A stretch of DNA of 39,088 nt from Bacillota bacterium (GTDB lineage Bacteria > Bacillota > Clostridia > Oscillospirales > Oscillospiraceae), in the NCBI GenBank assembly GCA_023402075.1, contig JAEXCS010000024.1, positions 1-39,088 on the forward strand. The letters run 5' to 3'. The notes beneath the pieces were generated by a model. That model had not been told where the DNA came from. It ran no database searches and was given only the letters and a program-made list of their open reading frames with translations. Both the position numbers and the translations under genes were made by a program. Numbering within the stretch: position 1 is the first letter of the stretch; each line of letters opens with the position of its first letter. Shown here piece after piece: positions 30,231 to 39,088 of the stretch.

Positions 30231-31472
30231 TCAGCCCTCCCATTTCTTCAGGAGAATGCTGCCGTTGTGGCCGCCAAAGCCCAAGGAGTTGGACAGGGCA
30301 TAGCGCAATTCGGCATTCCGCCCCTCGTTAGGTACTACGTCCAGATCGCACGCGGGATCGCTTACCTGATAATTGATGGTGGCGGGGAGATAGCCCTCTT
30401 TTAAAGCCAGCGCGGAGAACAGAGCCTCCACAGCGCCTGCCGCACCCAGCATGTGGCCGGTCATGGATTTGGTAGAGCTGACAGCAAGCTTTTTCGCGTG
30501 CTCGCCGAACACGGTCTTAATCGCAGTCGTCTCTCCCGCGTCATTTAAGGGGGTGGAGGTGCCGTGGGCGTTGATATAGTCCACGTCCTCGGGCCGCGCC
30601 CCCGCGTCGGAAAGGGCCAGCGCCATGGCCTTTGCGCCGCCTTCGCCGCCCGGCAGGGGGGCGGTCATGTGATATGCGTCGCAGGTGGAGCCGTAGCCCA
30701 CAAATTCCGCGTAAATCTTCGCGCCCCGGGCCAGTGCGTGGTCCAGTTCCTCCAGCAGCAGAATTGCCGCACCCTCACCCATTACAAAGCCGCTGCGCTC
30801 CGCATCAAAGGGGATGGAAGCGCGGGTAGGGTCGGCGCTTTGGGTCAGGGCCTTCATGGTGGTGAAGCCGCCGATAGCCAGCGGCGTGACTGCGGACTCG
30901 CTGCCCCCGCAGAGCATCGCATCGGCGTACCCGTCCCGAATGTAGTGGAACGCATCGCCCACGGCGTTGGTGCCGCCGGCGCAGGCCGTCACCGGGCAGG
31001 AGCACATACCCCGAAAGCCCGCGTCGATGGCAACCTGCCCTGCGGCCATGTTGCAGATGGTCGTGGGAATATAGAAGGGGGATACCCGATCAATTCCCTT
31101 TTCCAGATACCGGCTGTGCTCGTCCTCGGTGTTTTGCAGCGCGCCGATGCCGCTGGACACAATGACGCCGCAGCGGTCGGGGTCCGCATTTTCGAGAGTG
31201 AAGCCGCCGTCTTTCAGCGCCTCCCGCGCAGAAATGACTGCAAACTGAGTAAAGCGGGCCATGTGCTTTGCTTCTTTTTTATCGAGGAAGTCGTCCGACT
31301 GGTAGTTTTTTACTTCCGCCGCCAGAGTGACCTTCTGGCTGGATGCGTCATAGGCGGCAATGGGGGCTACGCCGCACACCCCGTTTCGCACCGCCTGCCA
31401 GGTTTCGGGGGCGGAATGCCCGATGGGCGTGACGGCGCCAAGGCCGGTAATCACAACTCGTCTTTTATCCAT
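30231..31472 (-). CDS. fabF: 3-oxoacyl-ACP synthase II FabF
   Basis: A 413-residue beta-ketoacyl-ACP synthase. The active-site cysteine lies in VTACAGGTNAVGDAF, and the two histidines in NAHGTSTPLND and STKSMTGHMLGAAGAVEA. It extends the acyl chain by condensing malonyl-ACP. The start ATG at 31472 is six bases after AAGGAG. It is followed directly by fabZ. Confidence 0.96.
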   Translation of the reverse strand: MDKRRVVITGLGAVTPIGHSAPETWQAVRNGVCGVAPIAAYDASSQKVTLAAEVKNYQSDDFLDKKEAKHMARFTQFAVISAREALKDGGFTLENADPDRCGVIVSSGIGALQNTEDEHSRYLEKGIDRVSPFYIPTTICNMAAGQVAIDAGFRGMCSCPVTACAGGTNAVGDAFHYIRDGYADAMLCGGSESAVTPLAIGGFTTMKALTQSADPTRASIPFDAERSGFVMGEGAAILLLEELDHALARGAKIYAEFVGYGSTCDAYHMTAPLPGGEGGAKAMALALSDAGARPEDVDYINAHGTSTPLNDAGETTAIKTVFGEHAKKLAVSSTKSMTGHMLGAAGAVEALFSALALKEGYLPATINYQVSDPACDLDVVPNEGRNAELRYALSNSLGFGGHNGSILLKKWEG

Positions 31473-31525
31473 AGCTGTCTCCTTATTGCTTTATGCGGAT
31501 GGGAGCCGTGGCGGCCCCCACCGGT

Positions 31526-32269
31526 TTACATGGCCATGCCGCCGTCCACGCCCAGAACCTGCCCGGTAATATACCCGGCGCCGTCTCCTGCGAGAAAGGC
31601 AACGGCCTCTGCCACGTCCTCCGGCGCACCTAACCGCGCCATGGGAATGGTGGCCAGCAGGGAGGACTTTGCCGCCTCGGGCAAACCATCGGTCATGTCA
31701 GTGGTGATGAAGCCGGGGGCCACGGCGTTCACTGTGACTCCTTTTGCGGCCAGCTCCTTGGCGATGGACTTGGTCATGCCGATGACGCCCGCCTTGCTGG
31801 CGGCGTAATTCACCTGTCCTGCGTTGCCGTGCACACCCGCCACAGAGCTGAGGTTTATAATGCGGCCGTATTTCTGTCGTAGCATAATGCGGCTGACGGC
31901 TTTCATGCACAAAAACGTGCCTTTCAGATTTGTGTCAATCACTGCGTCGAAGTCTTCTTCCTTCATCAGCATTACCAGTCCGTCCCGGGTAATGCCGGCG
32001 TTGTTCACAAGAATGTGGAGTCCGCCAAACTCCTTTACAGCAGTGTCTATCAGGGCTTTCACCGCTTCGCTGTCCGCCACGTTTCCCTGCACTGCGCGAG
32101 CATTTGCACCCATGCTCTCCAGCTCCGCAAATGTCTCCTGTGCGGCGGCAGTGTTTCCTGCGTAGGAAAAGACCACGTTGGCGCCGTGCTCGGCAAGCTT
32201 TTTGCATATGGCCCGGCCCAGTCCCCGGCTTCCGCCGGTGACCACGGCTGTTTTACCTGTAAAGTTCAT
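31526..32269 (-). CDS. fabG: 3-oxoacyl-ACP reductase FabG
   Basis: A 247-residue short-chain dehydrogenase. The NADPH-binding motif TGGSRGLGRAI and the catalytic Ser-Tyr-Lys set (NLSSVAGVHGNAGQVNYAASKAG spread over two segments) are intact. It reduces the 3-oxo group to a 3-hydroxyl. The start overlaps the fabD stop by four bases (ATGA). Confidence 0.95.
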   Translation of the reverse strand: MNFTGKTAVVTGGSRGLGRAICKKLAEHGANVVFSYAGNTAAAQETFAELESMGANARAVQGNVADSEAVKALIDTAVKEFGGLHILVNNAGITRDGLVMLMKEEDFDAVIDTNLKGTFLCMKAVSRIMLRQKYGRIINLSSVAGVHGNAGQVNYAASKAGVIGMTKSIAKELAAKGVTVNAVAPGFITTDMTDGLPEAAKSSLLATIPMARLGAPEDVAEAVAFLAGDGAGYITGQVLGVDGGMAM

Positions 32270-33204
32270 CCGCGCTCCACCTCCTTCAGCAGTTCCGGCA
32301 GCTTTTCAACATCCTCCACCGTTTCCACGCTGAAGATAGGAAAGCCCGGCAGCGTTTTCTTCACAAACCCGGTCAGAGCCTTGCCCGGGCCGATTTCCAC
32401 CATGGCGTCCACGCCCAGCGCCGCCATGGCGCGGATGCAGTCCTCCATGTACACGGCGGACTGAACCTGCCGCTCCAGAAGGGCGGGAATGGAATCGCCA
32501 GCCCCTTTTTCGCCGCCCAGACAGTTGTGCAGGACGGGAATTTTCGGCTCCTGAAAGTCTACCGTTTTAAAATACTCCCGCAGCGCGTCTCCGGCGGGCT
32601 TTAAAAGGGAGGTGTGGAACGGGCCGCTGACATTCAAAGGCATGCAGCGCTTTGCGCCCAGCTCCTTGGCGACAGCCGCCGCCTTCTCCACCGCCGTCCG
32701 CTCACCGCCGATGACGATTTGGCCGGGGCAGTTAAAGTTGCAGGGTTCTACCACACCAAGGCTTGCCGCGGCCTTGCAGGCGGAAGACACCGTTTCCCGG
32801 TCTGCGCCCAAAACCGCCATCATGGCGGAGTCCACGCCCTTTGCAGCGTTGGTCATGGCTTTGCCGCGAAAGGAAACCATCTCCACGGCGGCTTTCCCGT
32901 TCAATACGCCTGCGGCGTACAGCGCGGAGTATTCGCCAAGGGACAGGCCTGCGGCAGCGGCGGGTGTAATGCCCTTTTCCGCTAAAACGTCTGTCATTCC
33001 CACGGCAAAGGCCACCATGCAGGGCTGGGTGTATTGCGTCTCATTCAAAAGGCTGTCGGGGTCTGTAAAGGATACGGCCTTTAAGTCAAAGCCCACGTCG
33101 GCGCTGTCCAGCGCGGCGCGAAAGGCGGGATACTTTTCATACAGGTCTGCGCCCATGCCGGGGTGCTGGGCGCCCTGCCCGGCGTATAAAAATCCCAGCT
33201 TCAT
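32266..33204 (-). CDS. fabD: Malonyl-CoA:ACP transacylase FabD
   Basis: A 312-residue acyltransferase. The N-terminal FLYAGQGAQHPGMG and the nucleophile serine in GLSLGEYSALYAAG are the FabD motifs; a histidine follows in SGPFHTSLL. It loads malonyl groups on ACP. The start overlaps the fabK stop and the stop overlaps fabG. Confidence 0.95.
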   Translation of the reverse strand: MKLGFLYAGQGAQHPGMGADLYEKYPAFRAALDSADVGFDLKAVSFTDPDSLLNETQYTQPCMVAFAVGMTDVLAEKGITPAAAAGLSLGEYSALYAAGVLNGKAAVEMVSFRGKAMTNAAKGVDSAMMAVLGADRETVSSACKAAASLGVVEPCNFNCPGQIVIGGERTAVEKAAAVAKELGAKRCMPLNVSGPFHTSLLKPAGDALREYFKTVDFQEPKIPVLHNCLGGEKGAGDSIPALLERQVQSAVYMEDCIRAMAALGVDAMVEIGPGKALTGFVKKTLPGFPIFSVETVEDVEKLPELLKEVERG

Positions 33205-34133
33205 AGGCTTGCCGCCAATTCCCGGATGCGGGCGTCACCCGCCGCCACAAGCTCCTCGAAAATTTCCCGCAGAGGGCGGATTTCATGAAGCATTCCGGCT
33301 ACCTGACCAGTCATCACGCTGCCGTTTTCCACGTCACCCTCCAGCACTGCCCGGCGAAGGCCGCCCAGCGTCACCGTTTCCAGTTCTTCCAGCGTGGCAT
33401 TGCGCTTTTCAAGCTCCAGATAGGTCCGGGCCATCTTGTTTTTCAAAACCCGCACCGGCCCGCCGATGCTGCGGCCTGTCACCACGGTGTCGGAGTCCTT
33501 GGCTTTGAGAATTGCCTGCTTATACCCGGCGTGAATGGGGCACTCCTCACTTGCAAGCAGGCAGGTGCCCACCTGTGCACCGATGGCTCCCAGCGCGTAG
33601 GCCGCCGCCAGCTGCCGCCCGTCGGCAATGCCGCCTGCGGCAATGACGGGGACGCTCACCGCATCGATGACCTGGGGAACCAGCGCCATAGTGGTCATCT
33701 CGCCCACGTGGCCGCCGGACTCGGTACCCTCGGCGATGAACGCGTCCACGCCGTAGCGCTCCAGCCGCTTTGCAAGCACCGCCGCCGCCACCACGGGCAT
33801 CACCTTGATGCCCGCTTCCTTCCACGCAGGGATGTACTTCCCGGGGTTGCCCGCCCCGGTGGTCACCACCCGGACGTTTTCTTCCAGAATCACTCTTGCG
33901 ATGTCGTCGGCATGGGGGCTCATCAGCATCAGGTTCACGCCGAAGGGCTTGTCTGTCAGCTCTCTTGCCCGGCGAATCTCCTGCCGGAGACGCTCACCGT
34001 CCCAGCCGCCGGTGGCAATCATGCCAAGTGCGCCCGCGTTGGCGCAGGCGGCGGCAAATTCGCCGGTGGCGATGTTGGCCATGCCGCCCTGAATAATGGG
34101 AAACTCCGTTCCCAGAAACTCGTTCAATCTCAT
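33201..34133 (-). CDS. fabK: Enoyl-ACP reductase FabK (flavoprotein)
   Basis: A 310-residue FMN-dependent TIM-barrel reductase. FPIIQGGMANIATGEFAAA, DAFIAEGTESGGHVG and VIAAGGIADGRQLAAAYALGA are the flavin- and substrate-binding motifs of FabK and related nitronate monooxygenases. It catalyses the last step of each elongation cycle and replaces FabI. The location inside the fab operon distinguishes it from a nitronate monooxygenase. Confidence 0.93.
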   Translation of the reverse strand: MRLNEFLGTEFPIIQGGMANIATGEFAAACANAGALGMIATGGWDGERLRQEIRRARELTDKPFGVNLMLMSPHADDIARVILEENVRVVTTGAGNPGKYIPAWKEAGIKVMPVVAAAVLAKRLERYGVDAFIAEGTESGGHVGEMTTMALVPQVIDAVSVPVIAAGGIADGRQLAAAYALGAIGAQVGTCLLASEECPIHAGYKQAILKAKDSDTVVTGRSIGGPVRVLKNKMARTYLELEKRNATLEELETVTLGGLRRAVLEGDVENGSVMTGQVAGMLHEIRPLREIFEELVAAGDARIRELAASL

Positions 34134-34169
34134 ATCACGTCGCTTCCCCGCAGGCGCGGGTCTGTCCTC

Positions 34170-35117
34170 TCATTTAAATTCCGCCAGCGCCGCGCCCCAT
34201 GCGCGTCCGCCGCCAAAGCCCACCAGCATCACCCTGCTGCCGGGGCCGACCTTGCCAAGCTCGGTCAGCTCGCTGAGCACCATGGGAATACTGGCGGCGG
34301 AGGTGTTACCGTACTTTTCAATGTTTTTATAATATTTTTCTTCAGGAATGTGGTATTTTCTTACCGCCAGATCGATGATGCGGGTGTTGGCCTGATGGAA
34401 CACAAAAAAGTCCACATCGTCAATGGTTTTTCCGCTGCGCGTCAATGCCTGATCCATGCAGGAGGGCACGGCGTTTACCGCGAATTTGAATACCTGCTGG
34501 CCCTGCATAAAAATCTGCGGCGGGGCCTTGTGGCCCGAACCGGTGACGCCCAGCATTTCGCTGTCGCCCTCGCAGTGTAGCACCGCGCCAAGGGATTCGT
34601 AATTCTCGTTCCATTCCACCACGGCGGCCCCCGCCGCGTCCCCGAAGAGGACGCAGGTGCCCCGGTCCTCCCAGTTGATAAAGCGGCTGAGCATCTCCGC
34701 CCCCAGCACCAGCCCGTATTTCCGGGGCGAGGCCGCCAGCAGGCACTCCGCCGTGTGGATGGCGAAGAGGAAGCCGCTGCACGCGGCGTTGATGTCAAAA
34801 CAGACCGTGTCGTTTAAAAGACCCAAATCCCGCTGTAAAAGGCTTGCCGCGTTGGGGGAGAGGAAGTCGGACGAAAACGTGGCCACGATGCACACGCCGA
34901 TCTCCTCCGGCTTGATTCCCGCCCGCTCCAGTGCCGTCTGCGCCGCATGGCGGCACATGTCGGCATGCGTTTCCTCAACGCAGTGGTGGCGGGTTTTAAT
35001 GCCGGTGCGGGAGGTAATCCACTCGTCGTTGGTGTCCACAATTTTCTCAAGATCGGCATTGCTTACCAGTTTCGGCGGGGCATAGTGTCCCGCGCCGCAA
35101 ATTTTAATTCCGCTCAT
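34170..35117 (-). CDS. fabH: 3-oxoacyl-ACP synthase III FabH
   Basis: A 315-residue initiating ketoacyl synthase. The catalytic triad is visible as C in INAACSGFLFA, H in FVFHQANTRI and N in EKYGNTSAASIP. It condenses acetyl- or branched acyl-CoA with malonyl-ACP. The start overlaps the accA stop by four bases. Confidence 0.95.
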   Translation of the reverse strand: MSGIKICGAGHYAPPKLVSNADLEKIVDTNDEWITSRTGIKTRHHCVEETHADMCRHAAQTALERAGIKPEEIGVCIVATFSSDFLSPNAASLLQRDLGLLNDTVCFDINAACSGFLFAIHTAECLLAASPRKYGLVLGAEMLSRFINWEDRGTCVLFGDAAGAAVVEWNENYESLGAVLHCEGDSEMLGVTGSGHKAPPQIFMQGQQVFKFAVNAVPSCMDQALTRSGKTIDDVDFFVFHQANTRIIDLAVRKYHIPEEKYYKNIEKYGNTSAASIPMVLSELTELGKVGPGSRVMLVGFGGGRAWGAALAEFK

Positions 35118-35929
35118 TGGTCCTCCTTCGGGGGTGTCCCCATCTTTCTGAATTTTCGATACCGCCCGGCGGCAAGGGCCTCTCCGCTTTGGCGGGAAAG
35201 GGCCTTTAAATTTTGGACAAGCGCTTCGTCCAGCGCCCGCAGGGCGATGTCCGGGGCCAGGTGCGCGCCCCCTGCCGGTTCGGGAATAATCTCATCGATG
35301 ATTCCCAGCCGCTTCAAGTCCGGTGCGGTAAGCCGCATCAGCTCGCAGGCTTGCCCGTGACGGGAGACATCCTTCCACAAAATGGTGGCAAACCCCTCGG
35401 GCGAAAGGATGGAGTACACCGCGTTTTCCAGCATCAGCACCCGGTCACCAACGGCCAAAGCCAGCGCGCCGCCGCTGTTGCCCTCGCCGGTGACGGTGAC
35501 GAGAATGGGTACGGTAAGGTGGCTCATTTCCATCAGGTTTCGGGCAATGGCCTCGCCCTGCCCCCGCTCCTCGGCTTCCATGCCGGGATAGGCCCCCGGC
35601 GTATCGATAAACGTAAATATAGGGCGGCGGAATTTCTGCGCCTGATGCATCAGACGCAACGCCTTGCGGTAGCCCTCGGGAGAGGGCATTCCAAAGTTGT
35701 ATCTGATATTTTCCTCTAAATTGCGGCCCTTGCGGGTGGCAATCACCGTGACAGGCCGCCCGTGGAACCGGGCAACGCCGCCCAAAATGCTTTCATCCTC
35801 TCCGGCCAGCCGGTCGCCCCGCTGGACAAACAGGTCTGTAAACAAAAAATCAAAAATCTCCTGCGCATTGGGCCGCTGATGATGGCGGGCAATCGCAACG
35901 CGTTCGGCTGCGGTCATGGGTTCAGTCAT
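35114..35929 (-). CDS. accA: Acetyl-CoA carboxylase carboxyltransferase, alpha subunit
   Basis: A 271-residue crotonase-fold subunit. The TFIDTPGAYPGMEAEERGQG and EGNSGGALALAVGD segments form the oxyanion hole and carboxybiotin site. I chose the ATG at 35929, five bases after AAGGAGG; a longer frame extends inside accD. It overlaps accD by eight bases. With AccD it transfers the carboxyl group to acetyl-CoA. Confidence 0.95.
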   Translation of the reverse strand: MTEPMTAAERVAIARHHQRPNAQEIFDFLFTDLFVQRGDRLAGEDESILGGVARFHGRPVTVIATRKGRNLEENIRYNFGMPSPEGYRKALRLMHQAQKFRRPIFTFIDTPGAYPGMEAEERGQGEAIARNLMEMSHLTVPILVTVTGEGNSGGALALAVGDRVLMLENAVYSILSPEGFATILWKDVSRHGQACELMRLTAPDLKRLGIIDEIIPEPAGGAHLAPDIALRALDEALVQNLKALSRQSGEALAAGRYRKFRKMGTPPKEDQ

Positions 35930-36782
35930 TGCGGCCTCCTTTCCCGTGAAGCGCCAGCAGGCGAGAAACCGTTTCTCGCAGTTCACTGCGGGGAACCACC
36001 GCGTCCAAAAAGCCGTGCTTCAGTTGAAATTCCGCCCGCTGAAAGCCCAGCGGCAGCGTTTGTCCGATGGTTTGCTCGATGACCCGCGGTCCCGCAAAGC
36101 CGATCAGCGCTCCCGGTTCAGCCAAAATCACGTCGCCAAGGCTTGCGAAGCTGGCGGTGACGCCGCCGGTGGTGGGGTTTGTCAAAATGGAGAGGAAAAA
36201 TCCTCCCTTTTCATCAAACCGGGCCAGCGCGGCGCTAGTTTTTGCCATCTGCATCAGGGAGAGAATCCCCTCCTGCATCCGCGCTCCGCCGCTGGCGGAG
36301 AAGAGAATCAGGGGAAGCCTGCTCTTTGCGGCAAACTCAATGGCGCGGGTGATTTTCTCGCCTACGGCGGCGCTCATACTGCCGAGAAAAAACCGCCCGT
36401 CCAAAACCCCGATGACGCATTTTTGCCCGTCCACGGCGCCTAAGGCCGTGACCACGGCTTCGTTTAAGCCGGTTTTTCTCCGGGCGGTGTCCAGCTTGGC
36501 GGAGTAGTCGGGAAAATGCAGGGGATCCGTGGAGGTCAGGCGAGGGTTCAGCTCCCGAAAAGAACCGGGGTCCAAAATGGTGCTGAGGCGGTAATAGGCC
36601 CCCAGAGGCAAGTGATAGCCGCACTGTGGGCAGACATACTGAGTTTGGGTCAGCGTTCCCGCGCCCAGAGTCTGGCCGCAGCCGGGGCAGATCGTTTCGG
36701 TAGTGGGCGCGTGGGTCTGCCCATCCCGAAAGGCTTTCATCGCCAGCAGCTTTTGCCGCCGCTGCGCAAAAATCGAAGTCAT
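35922..36782 (-). CDS. accD: Acetyl-CoA carboxylase carboxyltransferase, beta subunit
   Basis: A 286-residue subunit. The N-terminal zinc ribbon is seen as CPGCGQ and CPQCGY, 18 residues apart; LILFSASGGARMQEG and TTGGVTASFASLGDVILAEP are the carboxyltransferase motifs. The start overlaps the accC stop (ATGA). Confidence 0.95.
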   Translation of the reverse strand: MTSIFAQRRQKLLAMKAFRDGQTHAPTTETICPGCGQTLGAGTLTQTQYVCPQCGYHLPLGAYYRLSTILDPGSFRELNPRLTSTDPLHFPDYSAKLDTARRKTGLNEAVVTALGAVDGQKCVIGVLDGRFFLGSMSAAVGEKITRAIEFAAKSRLPLILFSASGGARMQEGILSLMQMAKTSAALARFDEKGGFFLSILTNPTTGGVTASFASLGDVILAEPGALIGFAGPRVIEQTIGQTLPLGFQRAEFQLKHGFLDAVVPRSELRETVSRLLALHGKGGRND

Positions 36783-38167
36783 TTGGCCGCCTCACTTTCC
36801 GCCGCCCGACGGTCCCAATCCACCAGCTCCTGTAAATGATTTTCCAAAAACGTGGTGGTACAGGTCCCACGGACAAAATCCGGATGGTACAATATCAAAT
36901 GGCTCAGCCCGGCGTTGGTGGCAAAGCCCTCAATGGTCAGCTCCTCCAGCGCGCGGCGCATCCGGCGAATGGCCTCCAGCCGGGTAGGCGCGTGAACCAA
37001 AACCTTTGCCGCCAGAGAATCGTAATAGGGCGGTAGGGTATAGCCGCTGTAAAGCCCCGAGTCAATCCGCACACCCATCCCCCCGGGGAAGTGAACAAAC
37101 GCTGCGGTGCCGGGACAGGGGCGGAAGTTGGATGAGGGGTCCTCGGCGTTCACGCGGCACTCAATGGCGTGGCCGTTCAGCGCCACATCCTCTTGCGCAA
37201 AGCCCAGAGAAAGCCCTGCCGCAATGCGGATTTGCTGGCGCACCAGATCCACTCCGGTGACAAGCTCGGTAATGCCGTGCTCCACCTGAATGCGGGTGTT
37301 CATTTCACAGAAGTAAAACCGCCCGTCCTCCGCCAGAAGAAATTCCACCGTCCCGGCGTTTTCATAGCCCACGGCACGGGCAGCGCGAACCGCAGCCTCG
37401 CCCATCTCCTTTCGCAGCTCCGGAGTCAGGCACCGGGCGGGGGCCTCTTCAATCAGCTTTTGGTTTCGCCGCTGAATAGAGCAGTCCCGGTCAAAGAGAT
37501 GAATGGTGTTTCCGTGGCTGTCTGCCAGAATCTGAAACTCAATGTGCCGGGGATTCACCACAAATTTTTCAAGATACATCGTTCCGTCGCCAAAGCAGGC
37601 CATGGCCTCTGCCACGGCCTCGTGGAACGCGGAGGGCAGCTCATCGGGGGCGCCCACCTTGCGGATGCCCCGCCCGCCGCCGCCAGCGCTGGCCTTCAGC
37701 AGCACGGGATAGCCCACCTGTCCGGCAATTTTCAAAGCGGCGTCCACGTCGGCCAGTGGGCCGCCGGAGCCGGGAACCGTGGGAACGCCTGCCGCAGCCA
37801 TCAGCGCGCAGGCTGCGGCCTTGCTTCCCGCCTTGCGGATGGAATCGCCGGAGGGGCCGATAAATTTCAGCCCCGCTGCGGCGCAGGCATCGGCAAAGTC
37901 TGCGTTTTCCGACAAAAAGCCGTAGCCGGGATGTACCGCGTCGCAGCCCGTGGCCTTGGCTGCGGTCAAAAGTGCCGCCTGATTGAGATAGCTGTCGGCT
38001 GCCTTGGGCGGGCCGATGCAAATACTTTGGGTTGCAAGCTGGACATGGAGTGCATCCGCGTCGGCGGTGGAATACGCCGCCACCGTTTCAATCTCCATCT
38101 CCCGGCAGGCCCGCAGCACCCGCAGCGCGATTTCGCCCCGGTTGGCAATCAAAATGCGCCTGAACAT
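36779..38167 (-). CDS. accC: Biotin carboxylase
   Basis: A 462-residue ATP-grasp enzyme. ILIANRGEIALRVLRACRE is the N-terminal signature, KASAGGGGRGIRKV the ATP loop, and EMNTRIQVEHGITELVTG the metal and catalytic region. It carboxylates the biotin carried by AccB. It begins two bases after the accB stop. Confidence 0.96.
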   Translation of the reverse strand: MFRRILIANRGEIALRVLRACREMEIETVAAYSTADADALHVQLATQSICIGPPKAADSYLNQAALLTAAKATGCDAVHPGYGFLSENADFADACAAAGLKFIGPSGDSIRKAGSKAAACALMAAAGVPTVPGSGGPLADVDAALKIAGQVGYPVLLKASAGGGGRGIRKVGAPDELPSAFHEAVAEAMACFGDGTMYLEKFVVNPRHIEFQILADSHGNTIHLFDRDCSIQRRNQKLIEEAPARCLTPELRKEMGEAAVRAARAVGYENAGTVEFLLAEDGRFYFCEMNTRIQVEHGITELVTGVDLVRQQIRIAAGLSLGFAQEDVALNGHAIECRVNAEDPSSNFRPCPGTAAFVHFPGGMGVRIDSGLYSGYTLPPYYDSLAAKVLVHAPTRLEAIRRMRRALEELTIEGFATNAGLSHLILYHPDFVRGTCTTTFLENHLQELVDWDRRAAESEAAK

Positions 38168-38169
38168 GG

Positions 38170-38586
38170 TTAAGCCTCCCGATAGCGGAAGATGGGCGCG
38201 TCAAAGCCCAGCAGGTCGCCGTTTTGCACCAGCACCTCTTCAATCACGCAGTCGCAGGGGGCCGTTACCTCGCTCATCATCTTCATGGCTTCAATGAGAC
38301 ACACGGTCTGCCCTTTGCCCACGCGGTCGCCCTGCTTTGCAAGGGGAGGCTGGTCCGGGGCGGGTGCGGCGTAAAACGTTCCCACCAGCGGGGCGCGGAT
38401 TACCGACCCGTTCTGCGGACTGGAAACGGATGCAACGGGAGATGCGGGAGCAGGCGCGGCGGCGGGTACCGATGCAGTGCCCGCGCGGCTCAGCTCCAGC
38501 TCATCGCCGCCCACGCAGACACGCATGGTCAAAATACCGCTTTTTTCAAAGCGGTCCATCAATTCAAAAATCTCGGAGTTGGTCAT
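38170..38586 (-). CDS. accB: Biotin carboxyl carrier protein
   Basis: A 138-residue protein with a short N-terminal part, an Ala/Pro-rich linker (about residues 37-60) and a C-terminal biotinyl domain; the biotinylated lysine lies in CLIEAMKMMSEV. The start ATG at 38586 lies just after AAGGAG. Longer frames have no such site. Confidence 0.94.
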   Translation of the reverse strand: MTNSEIFELMDRFEKSGILTMRVCVGGDELELSRAGTASVPAAAPAPASPVASVSSPQNGSVIRAPLVGTFYAAPAPDQPPLAKQGDRVGKGQTVCLIEAMKMMSEVTAPCDCVIEEVLVQNGDLLGFDAPIFRYREA

Positions 38587-38678
38587 GATTCTCCTTCCTT
38601 TATTCGCGCCCCGGGCTTTCACACAGGACGCGTGCTTTTGGCACCCCGCAAAGGGCGCACAAAAAACCTTTATAGCGC

Positions 38679-38710
38679 GAAAGGGAACCGTTGCGGTTCC
38701 CTTTCGGTCG
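38679..38710 (-). other. Hairpin between acpP and accB
   Basis: CGAAAGGGAACCG and CGGTTCCCTTTCG form a near-perfect 13-bp stem with a three-base loop. On the minus strand a run of six T follows only after about 12 bases, so it is more likely an attenuator or mRNA-processing site that raises acpP over the rest of the operon. Confidence 0.6.
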
Positions 38711-38721
38711 GTTTACGGCAA

Positions 38722-38952
38722 TCAGGCCTTGTGGGCTTCCAGATACTTCACGATGTCTCCCACGGTTTTCAGGTTGGGAAGCTCTGCGTCGTCAATGGCC
38801 ACGCCTGTGGCCTCCTCCAGTGCCATCACCAGCTCTACGGAGGCTAGGGAATCCGCGCCCAAATCCTCTGCCAGAGTGGCCTCCAATGTCACCTGCTCGG
38901 CCTCGCAGGCCAGTGTTTCCACGATTACGTCCCGTACTTTCTCGAAATCCAT
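38722..38952 (-). CDS. acpP: Acyl carrier protein
   Basis: A 76-residue acidic ACP. The phosphopantetheine serine lies in the DSL motif of LGADSLASVELVMALEE, and KTVGDIVKYLEAHKA is the usual C-terminus. The start ATG at 38952 is nine bases after AGGAG. It leads the fatty acid synthesis operon. Confidence 0.95.
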   Translation of the reverse strand: MDFEKVRDVIVETLACEAEQVTLEATLAEDLGADSLASVELVMALEEATGVAIDDAELPNLKTVGDIVKYLEAHKA

Positions 38953-39088
38953 TGTAAATATCTCCTGTTACTATATATTTGGTTGAGGACATGGCCACCA
39001 GCCATGTCTTTATCCATCTTGTTGCCTAAGCTGTTAGAATGAGAGGACAAGCGGCCTGACGAATCACTCCAAGGACTTTGCGTCCGTA
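38953..39088. other. Upstream region of the fab operon
   Basis: No gene is visible. A hairpin GACATGGC/GCCATGTC lies at 38988-39008 with a short T tail on the plus strand. It may belong to an upstream gene outside the window or to an acpP leader. A TATATAGT-like -10 lies close to acpP on the minus strand. Confidence 0.4.

Noticed and set aside
30564..31808. 414-codon plus-strand frame
   Set aside because: It is a GC-driven shadow of fabF and fabG on the opposite strand; several equally long shadows occur across the fab-acc operon.

Overview
The window looks like the chromosome of an anaerobic Gram-positive bacterium, most likely a gut clostridium of the Oscillospiraceae/Ruminococcaceae type. 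The evidence is strong AGGAGG-type ribosome binding sites, a FabK-type enoyl-ACP reductase with a full clostridial fab-acc operon, a transketolase split into two genes, PadR/HxlR/AraC-GyrI-like regulators, and GC-rich coding DNA. No rRNA gene or CRISPR array is visible.

Layout. (1) 1-2.3 kb: a PadR regulator with a membrane partner, a broken WYL-type regulator and an AraC/GyrI-like regulator. (2) 2.3-8.7 kb: a minus-strand operon (acylating aldehyde dehydrogenase, iron-type alcohol dehydrogenase, GltS-type carboxylate transporter, HMG-CoA-lyase family enzyme) with a divergent LysR gene. Together these could oxidise a hydroxy acid such as mevalonate through its aldehyde to an acyl-CoA and cleave it. 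(3) 9-11.2 kb: small accessory genes (DUF1697, YjbR, NAD(P)-binding protein, HxlR regulator with operator). (4) 11.3-15.5 kb: an iron-siderophore ABC transporter operon behind a consensus promoter, a short terminated leader and a palindromic box; then a lipoprotein and class II fumarase.

(5) 17,977-24,782: the outstanding feature, a complete filamentous phage (inovirus) genome integrated as an IS30-type transposable unit. It has 26-bp imperfect terminal inverted repeats, a 15-bp target duplication, a DDE transposase, and on the minus strand ssDNA-binding protein, Rep_trans initiator, tRNA, two paralogous coat-type proteins, small membrane proteins, a large pIII-like adsorption protein and the Zot/pI assembly ATPase. 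The tRNA has the hallmarks of an initiator tRNA (unpaired 1-72, A11-U24, G2-C71 and C3-G70, three G-C pairs in the anticodon stem, encoded CCA) but its anticodon is CUC, which reads GAG. The gene directly behind it, the major coat protein, has a strong Shine-Dalgarno 7 nt before a GAG codon and no AUG/GUG/UUG in a usable position. I infer that the phage carries its own initiator tRNA to start its coat protein at GAG.

(6) 24.9-29.2 kb: split transketolase, a LacI-family regulator and GAPDH with LacI-like operators. (7) 29.3-39 kb: the complete type II fatty acid synthesis operon on the minus strand (acpP, accB, accC, accD, accA, fabH, fabK, fabD, fabG, fabF, fabZ), ending with a MarR-family gene that may be its regulator.
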